A DNA stretch of 64,000 bases from Paracentrotus lividus (taxonomy: Eukaryota; Echinodermata; Echinoidea; Camarodonta; Echinidae): contig CALNVZ010003435.1 of assembly GCA_940671915.1 (NCBI GenBank), positions 5,056,756 to 5,120,755 on the forward strand. Reading direction: 5' to 3'. The position numbers were made by a program, and so were the translations under genes. Of the stretch, positions 47,101 to 60,140 are shown in pieces (position 1 is the stretch's first letter; the number at the start of each line of letters is the position of its first letter). The notes under the pieces are model-generated. The model searched no databases. It was not told where the DNA came from and saw only the letters and a program-made list of their open reading frames with translations.

Positions 47101-47995
47101 GGGTGGGTTGATTTGGGTAAAAATCTTTTCTACAAAATTTTCGTTATTAAATCAGAACGTGACCCTCTTCTCTTAGCACAAAAGGAGGTACCAGCACTAT
47201 TTGAGAGCCCGAAAATTGACATCAATTAATGCTATGCAATCTGAACTAAAACACAGTGACAAACTATAATAAGCATAATCATTATACGGTAAATACCATT
47301 AGTTATACTGTTGATTAGTAATACCTATTTAAAACGAAAAAAGAGTGTTTTGCTTTTTATTCTTTTGAGTCCAACGTACCACTGGTTGATGGAGCGTTTT
47401 GTTTTTCTTCGATTGTAACCTCGAAATAAAGGGGGAATAGGAGTGATGGATGGCTGACCGAGTACCCCCATCAAGTTTAGAGGAATAGGTTACAAGTATA
47501 TTGAGTGATCACTGTAATACCTGGTCACATTGGCACAATTAATGCATTAGAGCGAACACAATATTATATTGCTGCAAATGGCGAGTAAGTAGTCGGTAAG
47601 GAGTACAGGTGGCACCTTGTGACTTTACCGCAATCAGACGCTTAGCTTTCTGCTGTGTTCCCTCTATTTCGTGTTTTGATGATGGTTCAATTTACAGTGC
47701 GTCAACTGATTGCTTGCAAATAGAAATGCAGATCAAGTTTCAAATTGTCAAAAGTAATCGCATAAATGGATGTCGTCTTTTAGTGGATTTAACCTGTAAC
47801 GAAAAGGACCAATTTTATTACGCATTACAAAGGGAATCTGATATTTTGTTTCCACCTTATTTTCCTATTCATTGTTTATGATGTGTGTTACATTACGGTG
47901 AATTAGGAATTAGAAGGGGCTTCAAAGCATCAGAATGGCGCGAACATTACTGAAAAGAGGAAATGTTTCTGCTAAAATCAAATCATTAACTCTAA
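44101..47995. other. No gene recognised
   Basis: AT-rich. GGGGGGGGGCTCATTTAGCC near 44650 is a short GC-rich palindromic patch. A possible minus-strand LINE-tail remnant (AAATGCGCCTTGAGCATG) lies near 46180-46200. T-rich runs occur near 46898-46926. Confidence 0.5.
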
Positions 47996-47999
47996 ATGG

Positions 48000-48365
48000 A
48001 TACGATTGTGGATTTTCCGACGAGGAGAGCGCCATTCAATTTATGTTCGCTTCCGGTTCTCATTCATATACCGTTTATTAAGGCAGCGGGTTCAACAAAA
48101 TTTCTGGCCTATAGAAGCAAGTCACATACGTACGCACGCGGAGGGAATAAAATTAGCATAGCTACGTTTCAAACTCAACGATCGCATTCCTTTGAAAACA
48201 CATTGCATGATACCGTTTATTACAGTGTACAGGCAGCGGGTTAAACACATTTTCAGACCTAGAAGCAAGTCACAAACGTACGCGCGCAGAGAGAATAAAA
48301 CTAGCATAGCGTTCTATACGTTGCAAACTGTACGATCGCATTCCTTTAAAACACATTTCATATCA
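48000..48365. mobile_element. MITE related to the TTAA-flanked family, with internal duplication
   Basis: It shares CCATTCAATTTA-GTTC, CCGTTTATTA-AG and GTCACATACGTACGCACG words with the element at 21722-21912. It starts near ATACGATTGTGG and ends near ACGATCGCATTCCTTTAA. Its right two thirds (about 48072-48220 and 48228-48355) are a tandem duplication of about 150 bp. Confidence 0.6.
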
Positions 48366-48589
48366 AATTGTCATATCATTGTAGCGGGATCCTGAAAAAT
48401 GCACAAGAATGATAAAGGAATTTTCCTTTGTTAGACATAATGAACAATGATACAAAGCGAATGGCATTCTTTTTTTATAATTCGTAAAACGCAGTATTAA
48501 AATAAATCTTCTGAGTATAAAGGCTAATATAAGCTTCAATTATTCAATTTCACAGTTAAAGACTATTTTCAAGGTATAGTTTAAGAGAC

Positions 48590-49032
48590 TGAATGGTTTA
48601 TATCCAGTTGGTCTAACAGCAGTTGGTCCAATATTTGTTTGTCTAATACCACATGGGCTAAACCCATTTGGTCTACTAACAATTTGGTCTAAGTTATACT
48701 TGGTCCAATACATACTTGGTCTAATGACCACATGGTCTAATTGCGAATTTGTCTAATACCCATATTGTCTAATAATTGTATTCTGGTCTGATTCCTAAAT
48801 GAATATTATTTTGGTCTATTACCAGTTTGTTACTGGAAGTGACCAAGTGGTGTTAGACCAAGTGGACATTTGGACGAAATGGACATGACACGAAATGGAA
48901 ATTAGGCAAAATGGTAAATAGGGGAAGTGGTGATTAGACGAAGTGGTTTTAGACGAAATGGAATAAGACCATGTAGGATGAGAACATACGGGTAATAATC
49001 AAAGTGGGTTTAGACCAATTGGCAATTTACCG
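48590..49032. mobile_element. Palindromic 'GTCTA' repeat element, copy C
   Basis: Forward TTGGTCTAA words fill the left half. A centre containing TTACCAGTTTGTTACTGGAAG follows, then inverted TTAGACGAAATGG words, ending AGACCAATTGGCAATTTACC. It is the reverse complement arrangement of the copy at 11834-12250. Confidence 0.75.
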
Positions 49033-52000
49033 AATGAATTTGGTACAAGACAGATATTTGTTTTGTCCTGCATTGTGCAAGGAACAGTTAAGAGAATATA
49101 ACGCAATAACAATAGAAAGAATACGATAAAACACATTCAACAGCAGCCAATAGAGGTGGCGGTTCTGCATTTTTATGACTGTATTGCTCGTTTCGCGAGA
49201 CAAGAGCCTGGAAGGAGAAAACATAATAACCGCCACTGTCTGTAATTTCATTTTCAAAGACCGGACTCCAAAAACAGACGAAAGCGTTTTCATAACTTAA
49301 TAATCTAGATAGAGCTCAAAAACACGTCTGTTGATAACGACGCACATTATGCGCTATATAATCGAGTTGCCGCGTTCGAATGGGCAATATTATAGTATAT
49401 CTTACAATGAAGCAGTGTATATCATTATGTGCTATGGAGTGTCACGATGAAACAAAACTCCTAATGTATAGTTATTAAACATTATTAACGGCAACCAATT
49501 GCCGAAGAGGCAACCTTGATTTAAAAAGTCAATGAATAAATACATATTAACGTTTTTTTAGTGTACATTGACCTTTTACATTGAAACTGAACTTTTATCT
49601 CACAATATATGCTAAAGGTTTTTTTTAAATACCTAAATACATGTATATTAATCAGACCCTTGTTCTACAATCCAATAATTTAATTGGATGCCGTTTAAAG
49701 GCAATGGTTGTCAAGTATACAATACATTAACCAAAAAAATCTCTTAAATATGCATCAACCCACATCATGTAAACCTCATCATCGTAACCACATCATGTAG
49801 ATATTGTAAAATGCAGGTTGCTCTAAAAAGTACCTATAGGGCACTGAACCCATTTTTACAACATCACCATTAACATATTACCGCCAATCGATTTGACCGG
49901 GTTATTGAAGTCCATTCATATCCTCACACACTCCCTATAGACCTTTGAAAGTACACCATATCAATTCTAGTTGTAAACTTAAGAGATAGAGGGCGCTACC
50001 ATTCTACTCAAAGCGAACTTGCCCATTGACTTTTTTTTTTTTTTGACAGTTTTTCACTTTATTTTTGGGAGCAACTACCTTTTCAAAGAAATGTTCAACT
50101 TGAATAAGTACGCTAAGAGTCTGAATTTTTCAAAAATAGGAATAACTTATTGCAAAGAAAAAAAAAAGTCCTGTCAATTGTGTCAATTCGAAAGCCTAGT
50201 CAGATCAAATTCCTGTACAATATGGTATATTTTGCTCTCAAAATAGCTCATGCGCTGCATAGTTTTGATCCTCTATGCCGCATTATACTATTATATCTTA
50301 TTGTTCACAGGGCAATTAAAAGCTTGAATTCTCAGCTTTCCGGAGATGGTACATTCATTTTAATTGATTAAAAAAAAAGTCCTGTCACTTTTAACATAAT
50401 CATAAGAGGTTCTTTCCTCGACTAGTCAATATTTACGCTTATCACATGCATATCGCATAGAAACATGTGAACGGCGTCTTCACAAGACTTGTGACAAGTT
50501 CACAATCTATGTCATTGTTTTGAGCATCAATTTATTTGAATTGCATATTCTGATTACAACTTCAGCACAATAATGTTATACGCTTGCCCAAATGTGTATT
50601 TCCTCCATCTGGTCTGGAGAATCTATTAACTAACAACATGATAAAAGTTCATCAATTTCTTTCATCTCCACGAGTAGATTGCTCAACCAAACGGACAATA
50701 CCATTACACTGCAGGGAGTTTTTGTGAGCTAATTTATTATTGCAGCCAGCTGTATAGATTTCTGCGCTTCTCAGCCGTATTTCCAACGTCACTTTGTTGC
50801 GTCTGGCCTCTTAGATAATGGACGCGCCTTGTTTAATTACGATTTAATGCCGCACATTGGTATACGTTAACTTTACATTTTACATAGAGTAGAATTGATA
50901 TGCATCCTATCGGTCAATCCACCTGTACATCTCATTATTAATAATAATAAATAAATTCCACCTTATATAGGGGACTAAAGAATACCGAAGGAGAAAAAAA
51001 AATGCCCGCTTGAGCTTCGAACTATGAACTTTATAGCTCCCTATAAACCATTGCACCTTTTTTATTATTATTATTTTTTTTTTTTGCAGTGATTGCAAAC
51101 AGAAGTATTGCTTGAAGCTTGAATGATTAGAAAAACGACAAGTCACTTACAACCATACTTTAAATGGACATATTTCCCCTCTTTTGAGCTGTGTGTGCAA
51201 ATCGCAAAAATAAGTGCCATCCTGTCAACAAAAATCACGCGACAACCCCGATGGTGTTACAACGAAATTGTTTAATATTATTCATAATAATTATTCAACC
51301 TCCTGGCATCGTTTCGAGAAACTTATTGTTGTCTATATTCCATGTGTTTTGGCATTGTTAGAGTGTAGATCAGAATCTAGATGGTATCAGATGAATATGA
51401 GATTTTATCTCCAACCTAGTTTATAGATCGCTCCCTGACCCGAATCCCAATGGCTTGATTAAGGCTTGAATATTCATTGATTCAGTGAACACCTGCCACG
51501 GACCGCGTTCACATTTGCGTTCTATCATATAACCTTGCCATGTTATTCCACATTAATTCATATTGATTGCGTTAAGAAAGTAAACACGACCAGATCGATG
51601 TGGGAATCCAATTTGCAATTTACGGCGCAAAAATTAATCGAAATAAAAACATAAATTCAATTTAATTCAATCATAACCGTAAGAACTCTATCATCCGTGG
51701 CAATTTTGATGACAGATTTGCGTAATGATTATCCTAAAATATATTAGATTTAGCCATATACCATGTATTATGTTATGAATTGTAAATATTTTGATTTGAA
51801 GCTTATCATTTATGCACACATACAAGCAGAGAGATCATGATTGATGTTAGGTGCAATAAAAACTATTGATGGAAAATATGAACACAAAGTGCTCGATTTG
51901 GCAAACAAAACTCCGAGAGCTGATTCAACATCGTTGGTATTAGATATTTTTACAGGAGTTAACGTTAGCCTTATTGGCACAATGGTCACTTATGTTTGAA

Positions 52001-53156
52001 TGTCGAGAGGCAAAAAAGGCAGCAAAATTAACGACGGTGATAAACTATACGGCATAATTCCGTGTTTAAGAAACTTATTGAAGTAAATTACACCAACAAC
52101 AAATATTGTAAAAGTCTGACTTAGGATACATACATTGAGTGAGACAGGGGGAGAGGGGATTATATCAAAAGAGAAATATAAGGAGTTTCTTAAATTAAAT
52201 AGCCTAAGGGGTTTCTTAAATTACACCCACTAATCAGTTACTTTTAGCTTATAATCCCAGGAATCCGGCAATGGCATTTCTTCTTTGTATACCGTCATGC
52301 ATCACTATTATGTGCTCATATGGCATTATGCACGTCAAGCAAAATGCAATAAAATGAGTGCAGCGAATTTACCACAGACACGTATGTCAACATGTGGGAC
52401 TGGATAAAAGATCCTACGTTATAATGAAGGGATTATGAGCAAAAACCTGAGCAAACGAGGATAGTATTAGGCCTACCCTGGATTTAAACCTTCTTTCATT
52501 CGATACATCCAGGGAGTTGAACAAACACAATTGAAGCCCAGTCTATCCATCCTCAACAGAGACAGACTTTCCAAAATGCCCGCATTCTCATACTAGACCT
52601 GTTTACAAGAAATTGCATATTGCAATTAAAGGTTCAACCTTCAACTTCAGAAATCTTTGCATGTTGAACCGAAATGAAATATTTTGAGAATCGATTCAAT
52701 TTCGAGAACATGAAATATTCATGGTTCGCACGTGCTTGTGCGTATGCAGAAAAGTAATTCTATCATGGGGGAATCTAGGCCTATTATTATTTTTTTATTT
52801 GTTATTATTATTCTTGATTGTAATCTTGATTAGTTTCAAATCAGATTGTTCTAGTCATAACGAGCACAACAAATAGTACAATGAGATTATTAAATGAAAT
52901 GAGAGAAAGCACCAAAAATATAGCAAATTATAATTGTATATGCTTACATTGATTAATGAGGAGCCTTATGGTTAATACGGGCTGATGCGTATGAAAAGGG
53001 TAATTCCCTTTGATGAAATCTATCATTTTTCTGAATTGCTTATTGAGTTGAATATTATGTTATTTTACAGTTTTGAAATAGATTGCGATAAACATTAAAA
53101 TCAGAACACCATCAGTTGATAACCTGAAATGTAACAAACCATAAAACTATATCACA
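49033..53156. other. No gene recognised
   Basis: AT-rich, with T or A homopolymers near 50031-50044, 50158-50168 and 51075-51086. The word AAAAAAGTCCTGTCA occurs twice about 210 bp apart (near 50161 and 50371). No coding evidence. Confidence 0.5.
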
Positions 53157-53184
53157 TTATTTTTTTTTGTTTTGTAATAATATT

Positions 53185-53510
53185 TTTATTTTTCTCTCAA
53201 ATCAAGAACATATTGTACAGATCGTAAATGACAAAATTAAACATTCTTCATAACAACAAACTAAATACAGTGTACATTTTTCTCTTAGCTCAGAAATCTT
53301 TTTGTACAAATTAAAATGACAAAATTATACATGTTCTTCAGAACAAAAACTGAATATACTGTAAAATGATTTTTTTTTTTTTTCATTACAAACAAACTAA
53401 ATACAGTGTATATTTTTCTCTTAGCTCAGAAATCATTTTGTACAAATTGAAATGACAAAATTATACATGTTCTTCAGAACAAAAACTGAATGTACTGTAA
53501 AATGATACTT
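53185..53510. repeat. 136-bp tandem repeat in LINE 3' UTR
   Basis: AAACTAAATACAGTGTA starts near 53258 and again at 53394, and the roughly 115 bp that follow match closely. A partial earlier unit starts near 53185, giving about 2.4 units. Confidence 0.85.
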
Positions 53511-53889
53511 TGATTTAAACATTAAATTACAAAAGTACTAGGAGAAAAAAAACTTCATACGTGTTTTTTTTTTTAAAAGCATATGATCAAAAAGTGGCCA
53601 TTGAGAAAGAGAGAAAAAAAGTATAATCCCACTGACCCCCCCCCCCACCTATACATAATACCATAAAAGAAAAATTAAATGAAACTGAGATCACCCAAAC
53701 ATACGCCCACACACCTCATCCACACACACACTCACACACACACAGCATACAAAGCAAAAGGGTCACGTATAGCGAAAGTATATATAGCGCAGCCGTTCCA
53801 GCGTGTGTTTTCTTCTTTCTTTTTTTTTTTCAATCAAAAAATAAAAAAATAAAAATGTATTTGTCCCGCCGTCCCTGACCTACGTATGA

Positions 53890-54269
53890 AAGTTTCCCAT
53901 TTCCTTAGGTGGTTTATTAATGTACCTCGTTCTTCAGCTAATTTTCTTTCTTCTTTTTCATTTTCCAGCATTCTTTCTTTAATTTCTTGAGGAGTGGGAG
54001 GTTTATTTTAGTTCTGCTATAAACAAATATCATATGTTTAATTAAAAGTATGATATGATTAACAACTGCTCCTTACCTATATCTAACAGTTTTATGCCAA
54101 TATAAATTCCCTCCCAATTTATACTTTTAATATTCGATAATTGAATAAATCCCCACAATCTCCCAAGAACTTTTATTTTTTCACAAGTAAAAAATAAATG
54201 CTCATAGGTCTCTTCATATTTATCACAAAAAGCGCATATATTGCTAATTGAAAATTTATATGTATACAA
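53890..54269 (-). pseudogene. LINE C-terminal zinc-binding motif and tail
   Basis: The peptide includes ICAFCDKYEETYEHLFFTCE, the C-x2-C-x8-H-x4-C arrangement of the RT-associated zinc finger found at the C-terminus of L1/Tx1-type ORF2 proteins. A charged helix (PQEIKERMLENEKEERKLA) follows near 54000-53945 in another frame. Confidence 0.75.
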
Positions 54270-55299
54270 ATGTTTCTAGTATATATAAGTTCATATAGCA
54301 ATTTAAATTGAAATTCTCTTAACCTACTATTTAAAGTACATTTCCTGGGTCTTAGAAATATTGTATGAATATCTTTTTCAGAATAATTATATATCCTCTC
54401 TAGACGTTAACTGCATATGACTTTTCTATTTTCATATTTAACAATGCCACATATATTTTTTTCGATGTAACGTCAAGCAATGTATTAACTCTTCCGTTAA
54501 ATACAAATTCTAATTTAAATCAGTGTCTCTACATGAATCATTTTTCTTCAAAAGAGCTTTCCATGTCAGTGGAGTATTTCTAAATAGTTGATTAAGTTTA
54601 ATTATTTCTTGTTCATTTAGTCCCATCCTTAGAAAATCCCTAGTTGATTTGATTTCACCTTCACCATCAACTATGTGATGTAATTATATATATTTTAAGG
54701 AATAAACTTTCATCAAAGTACATATGTCCATCTAAACGAATAAACTTGTTGTTAAAAATATTTCATTTCTTTTACCGTTTCCTTTTAAGCAAAACATCTT
54801 CATAGCGACCCAGACGTCCAGCATATTCCATAAAAAGCTGGCAAAGACAGGTTACTAATGTTCAATGAAATATTACTAAAAAAAATCAGTAAACCTCCAA
54901 ACTCACGAGTTTATATTTAAAAAACGTTTCCATCCCATCTTCGAATCTCCTGATATTAGTCTTTTGATCCACATGATTTTTGTGTATAAATAAATAAATG
55001 GAAATCTATCATTTTGAGACCCCCCTTATCATAATTCATATACATAACCTTCCTTTATTTTATCCTTCCCATTCCATAAAAATCAAACATTAAATTCTCA
55101 ATTTCCTCAAAAACCCAAGGTGGTACTGGGATAAGTGATGACACATAATTTAATTTTGAAAGTACAAACGTTTTAATTAATTGTATTTTACCCATTAACG
55201 TTAAGTCCCTCTGTTTCCACCATTTCAACATCTTTTAATTTTACTTAGAATTTCTTTATAATTAGTCTTCCCGCACGTCCACATCTAAAGAGAAGGTTA

Positions 55300-56573
55300 T
55301 ACCCAATATTTTAATAGCCTCAACTAATTTACCAAAAGTGCAACAAATATTTCTTTCGAGAGGGACCTAACAATAATACAAATGTTTTATCTCTATTTAT
55401 TTTTAAACCAGAAATTTGTGCAAATCTCCAAACAACTTTTCTATTTATCAATTGATGCAGCATCTCTTACAAAAAGGGTCATATCGTCTGCATAAAGTAC
55501 CTGTTTTACCTCTACACACCAAAACTAATTCCATGAATAGCAGAGTCCTTACGTATTGAAAAAGCAAGGATCTCTATACAAAGTATAAATAGGTATGGAA
55601 GAGAGGATCTCCCTGTCTTACCCCTTTTTCAATATTGAAGTACCCTGTAGATATCCCCCATTAAAGACACAACTCGAAGCGCCCTTATATAGTGTTTGGA
55701 TCCATTTACAAAAAGATGGCCCAAAACCGAAGGAACGCAATGTTTTTTGCAAATATATATGAGACACAGAATCGAAGGCTTTTTCAAAGTCTATTGCCAT
55801 TAAATATCCAGGAATGTCATTGTGCGTTGTATAGTAAATCATATCATCTATTAACCTTATTGCTTCACCTATAATTTCTGCCTTAATATACCCCACCTGA
55901 TCTATATAAATTATTTCATTTAAGACTTTTTTAATTCTTATAGATAGTGCCTTAGCTAAAATGTAGTCAACATTTATAATGATATAGGTCTATAATTTTT
56001 AGTTAACAAAGGGTCTTTCCCATCTTTAGAAAACAAAATGATGACCTTGTTTTTGGAAGATGAAAGTTCCCCTCTACAAGAGTTTCATTTAAAGCTTCCA
56101 CCACTACATCTCCTAATATCGGCCAGAATAATAAATAAAACTCAACACTTAGCCCATCGTTCCCTGATGTTTTGTTAAGTTTCATTTGTTTTTAAGCTTC
56201 CCAACACTCTCCCTGTGTAACTTTTCCCTCACACAATTCCCGTGAAACTGAATCTAGTTTAGGCAAATCCTTAAGAAGACGCTATTATTTAATATATTAT
56301 CGTCACACACAGGTTGGGAATATAATTGCTATAAAATCTATGTATCTCTTGTATTATTTCGTTTTGATCAAAACTTACTTTTTCTCCTATCATCATTTTC
56401 CGTATTGCTGTCTTTTTTTTGTTATACTGCATCAACTGTGTAAAATATCTAGTGTCCCTTTCCCCATTTTCATAATATGATGCTCTAGATCGAATTTTAA
56501 CCCCTTCATTTACATAATCATAACACCTTTTTAAATCATTTCGGTTACACTCCAACAAATTCAATTTTTTCAT
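55300..56573 (-). pseudogene. LINE reverse transcriptase domain, broken
   Basis: 56573-56289 has the L1-type connector (RSRASYYENGERDTRYF, then IHRFYSNY). 56185-56003 has NKTSGNDGLSVEFYLLFW, matching the [KS]xPGNDGLxxEFY motif. The stretch to 55618 has DQVGYIKAEIIGEAIRLI and the catalytic-block motif FEKAFDSVSH. YADDM, the polymerase active-site motif, is encoded near 55494-55480. Stops and frameshifts lie between the fragments. Confidence 0.85.
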
Positions 56574-56939
56574 GATCTACCTTATCTAATAAGTCTTTTT
56601 CTAAGGACAATATTATCTTTTCTAAATTATTAATTCTCTCTTTCCGTTGCCTTGCCTTTCTTTAGAATATTTCCGAGTTAAAATTACCTATTTTCATTTT
56701 CAAAAAATCCCATAAAACTTCTTTTATCTATTATTTCTTTCTTTGAATTCTTCTTCAGTCTTTAAAATTTCTTCTTTTCATATTTTTTTTATAATCTTCA
56801 TCGCTGCATAAGCCTATTATTGAATTTCCAGTAAGATCCTTTAAATTTGAAATCGAACGGTACATTATAAAAATGCAGCTGAACTGCTGAATGCGTCCGG
56901 TGCTTACCGAGGGTATTATATTACATTTTTAAAACCATC

Positions 56940-57644
56940 TCTTCTAACTTTTCAGATATAAACCAATAATCTAATCTACTTTGCATATAGGGAATTAACC
57001 TGTCTATAAGTAAATTGCTTTTTATAACCATTCCTCTTCCTCCATATATCTATCAATCCATGATCATCTGAAAATTTGTCAAAACCAGAATTGAATCTAG
57101 AGTGAACATTTTGTTTACAACTTCCCATATAGTCCAAATCTTTATCGCGAATCATATTAAAATCTCCACCAATTTTATTGGATTATTCCTTTCGTTTATT
57201 TCTATTAACTTCTTATTGAAATTATTTAAAAAACTAATTTGTTCCAGTACCTTCCCACGAACAGGAAAATATACATTCGCAATTATTACCCGTAATCCCT
57301 GTACAACACACTCCATAATTATAAACCTACCATCCTCATCCGTTATTACCTTTAAAATTTGAGCATCTAGTTTTGAATCAATTAAAATAATGAACCCCTT
57401 TACTGTGACATGTTCCGTGACTAAAATATACACTTCCACTCCACTGTTGCTTCCAATTATCTTCAATATCCCTTGTACTGTATGTTTCTTGTAAAAAAAT
57501 GATATCTGTTCGTTTATCTCTACACCATTCAAAAATTTTCTGCCTCTTTGATTTTTCTCGATATCCTTTCACATTTAATGAAACAAAATTACAGACAATA
57601 GCATACATTGCTACCCACTCATTTAAATTAGAAGAAGAAAACAA
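56940..57644 (-). pseudogene. LINE apurinic-like endonuclease domain, frameshifted
   Basis: The fragments carry endonuclease/exonuclease/phosphatase-fold motifs: VSLNVKG near the start, IIFLQETYS, then GRFIIMECVVQG and ANVYFP. In a shifted frame come GGDFNMIRDK (about 57162-57130) and SRLDYWFIS (about 56990-56960). This domain nicks the target for reverse transcription. At least two frame changes (near 57380-57530 and 57150) separate the motifs, so it cannot make an intact enzyme as sequenced. Confidence 0.8.
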
Positions 57645-57660
57645 GTACTAGCTGGTCGAC

Positions 57661-58056
57661 TGTTTTTATTTTTTAACAGGGGACGGCAGGCAAACACTGA
57701 TACTCCTACTTGGTAATTTTCCATCAACCTATTTCAAACACACTGGAAAGGCCGCGATATCCATACAAACTAAAAGACACAACTAGAAAAACATACAGTA
57801 AATAAAAGACACACACACTTCGTAACCCCATTCAACCCAGACAAAGAACAATGAAAACAATGAAATTTGCAGACCTACTCAAGCAGCGGCCGCCCACACC
57901 CCACCCATCTTCCTAGGCAATGCTCCACCCGACCGCCATAAAATACAAAACCCACTGACAATCCAAGGAACACGCACTTCAAGTGGGATTTCGGCGAAAA
58001 CCACACCCACGACGGCGTAATGAAAAGATTACCCTCACTTCTAAAATTAAAAAAAA

Positions 58057-58088
<32 letters not shown>

Positions 58089-58250
58089 CAAAGCTAAATA
58101 TTTTTTCGAGATGTCTACCTGATTGCCAAACTCTTATAAGCCCACAAAACATATCCCGTGATATAAACTTTCGAATTCCATTTTTTGCCAACGCTCAGAG
58201 TGCCTATTAAAAAAAAACACCTGACTTAACCTCATGACTCCCAATTAGTG
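57661..58250. other. Region upstream of LINE ORF2, possible 5' UTR
   Basis: It includes an A/C-rich run (about 58049-58090). No ORF1-like coiled-coil or nucleic-acid-binding motif is recognised. Low-complexity minus-strand readings here are not credible. Confidence 0.4.
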
Positions 58251-58254
58251 TCAC

Positions 58255-59170
58255 ATGGCAACCACCCTATGACCGTTAAAAGTCAATGTATTCTTTTACT
58301 ATTCTAGTATTACATGCTATCAGAGATGCTGCAATTAAAGGGTTCAATGCACAAACAGTCACTTATCCTTTCAAATATCAGTGTGTGACTATACTTGCCA
58401 TCAAGAGGACGCCCATGTAATTAATCACCACATTTGTAATTTAAAGCAAGAATGACAGCGAGGACTTGTCATAGGACCACCACCTAAATACCTAATGTAT
58501 TTCTTTACTATTAAAATCATTATGCAAATGAGATGTTGCTGCAATTCAAAGGTTAATACAAGCACAGCTACTTCATCCTCCCATGCAAATGTTAGTGACT
58601 GGCTGTCTGCATGAACACGCCCATGTGCATGCATAATAACAATGTTACAAAGTATTTGTAATTAAATCGAGAATGAATCCCCAGAGACATGTCAAGGACA
58701 TCACCAGAAGATACCTAATAAGCATATAATCAGAATACCCCTTTTACTCTTCACCTGTTCCTGAAATCAGGAATGTTAAGTATACAGTTCAATTATACAG
58801 TGAAGCAAGTTTCTCCCAATTAGGATAAAACCTTGAAATTGTTACATCATTATTCAACCCTCAAAGCAGAGACGTGAAGTCAGCCTTAAACGATTTCCAT
58901 TCTTTGTACAAATCATGTTTGAAAAACATGTTAAAGCATTATTTTAGAATGCCTCTTTTGTAGCTTGAGCAAAAATGCAATTGAGATATTTACAATCAGG
59001 AATTTGCAACCACCTTGTGATACCTAATGTATTTCTTTACTATTAAAACATTATGCAAATGTAGTGTCTGCAATTCAAAGGTTAAATACAAGCACAGTTA
59101 CTTCATCCTCCCAAATATCAGTGACTGGCTGTCTGCATGAAATACTCCCATCTGCATGACCGAGCACCGA
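58255..59170. repeat. Diverged tandem/dispersed repeat, unit about 215 bp
   Basis: ATACCTAATGTATTTCTTTA, then ATTATGCAAATG, CTGCAATTCAAAGGTTAA, ACTTCATCCTCCCA and GTGACTGGCTGTCTGCATGA occur at about 58488-58620 and again at 59022-59150. A more diverged version is at about 58275-58410. Degraded sequence between 58690 and 59000 keeps only the start of the unit. Confidence 0.65.
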
Positions 59171-59177
59171 TCGAGCT

Positions 59178-59240
59178 TAAAGGGATACGATCATGCATCT
59201 TGCGACGAACGTAGATGACGCTATTCTATTCATGTCTGTA
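59178..59240. repeat. Solo end of the TTAA-type MITE family
   Basis: TTAAAGGGATACGATCATGC matches the inverted right end of the element at 21722-21912. No opposite end was found nearby. Confidence 0.5.
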
Positions 59241-59960
59241 GCAGTGGAGTCATCAGCTTTTTTAAAACAAATTTGTAGCCGAGTATTCTCTCTATAGGTT
59301 TCAGTGGTTCACTGTTCAGTGGTTAATCAGTTGTCTCATAACTGTAGTAGCTCTAAGGTTCAAATCCAAATAGATACAACTGTGCCCTCCTCTTAGTAAG
59401 GCGTAGATCCTCATTACTTTTCCTTCGGATATGCCTTAAAGCCGTACTCCTATGTCGCTTATGTTCCAACTGTTTTTGTTTCAATTACTCTCAACAGTCA
59501 CATAATCAGCCGTTACCAAGTAATGTTGTTGTTATTGTTATCTTAGTTATATCATGAAATGTGGCTCTCAATCAATTGTAAAATAAATGAAAACCAAATC
59601 AATCAAATCAATAATTATTATGATTACTACATATTTTATAAAGACAATGAAAGTCTCACCTGTGTGATGTATTTGATGGGCCAACCAAAATATATTGTGA
59701 TGTCAGGAAGGAGAGCGTGAAAGAAAAAGAACAGATAATTATATGGTTAGACAAACTCGCATGATTATATTCTTCATAAGAACCAGATTATCGTTTTGAC
59801 CAAATATGTAAAGTTTCTGTTTGAATCGTGGTTGGGCCATTTGAAGTCATAATTCTAAATCATATCATCAAAAATGACATGAAAATAAAAAAGAACTTCA
59901 TAATACGCATACCTTGAAAATAAAAAAACATCCATCAACATGACTGTGTCAAAGAATGCA
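59241..59960. other. No gene recognised
   Basis: AT-rich sequence; nothing identified with confidence. Confidence 0.4.
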
Positions 59961-59962
59961 CT

Positions 59963-60140
59963 TGGGCGTGGAGTATTGGGCGTATACAGATTATGGGCGT
60001 GGGACACGATGGGCTGAGAGAGGGGAAGGGGAATAGAGGCAGTGACATGGGCGTGGGGCATAAGCGTGGGTCATTGGGCTTGAATCATGGGCGTGGATCA
60101 GGGGGTTGGGTAAAGACACGGGCATGGGCGTGGGACACTT
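59963..60140. repeat. Degenerate GGGCGTGGG minisatellite
   Basis: TGGGCGTGG-like words recur about eight times in about 180 bp (for example near 59963, 59993, 60048, 60089 and 60128). The word also matches the GC-box class bound by Sp/KLF and Egr factors, so it may be either a minisatellite or a site cluster. Confidence 0.55.

Larger units (their letters stand above)
53160..57660 (-). mobile_element. Decayed L1/Tx1-type LINE (ORF2 and 3' end)
   Basis: Minus-strand fragments follow the order of an L1-like ORF2: endonuclease (about 57644-56940), connecting region (56573-56289), reverse transcriptase (about 56185-55300), zinc-binding C-terminal motif (54269-54150) and a charged tail (about 54006-53890). 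A 3' UTR with tandem repeats ends at an A-rich tail (T-rich on plus) near 53160-53170. Frameshifts and stops break the frame many times. No ORF1 was recognised upstream; 57660-58210 may be 5' UTR. No target duplication was found. Confidence 0.85.

Noticed and set aside
59645..59720. Minus-strand exon candidate ending in FGWPIKYITQ before a GTGAGA donor
   Set aside because: No acceptor AG is present at a suitable distance after the pyrimidine tract, and no family is recognised.
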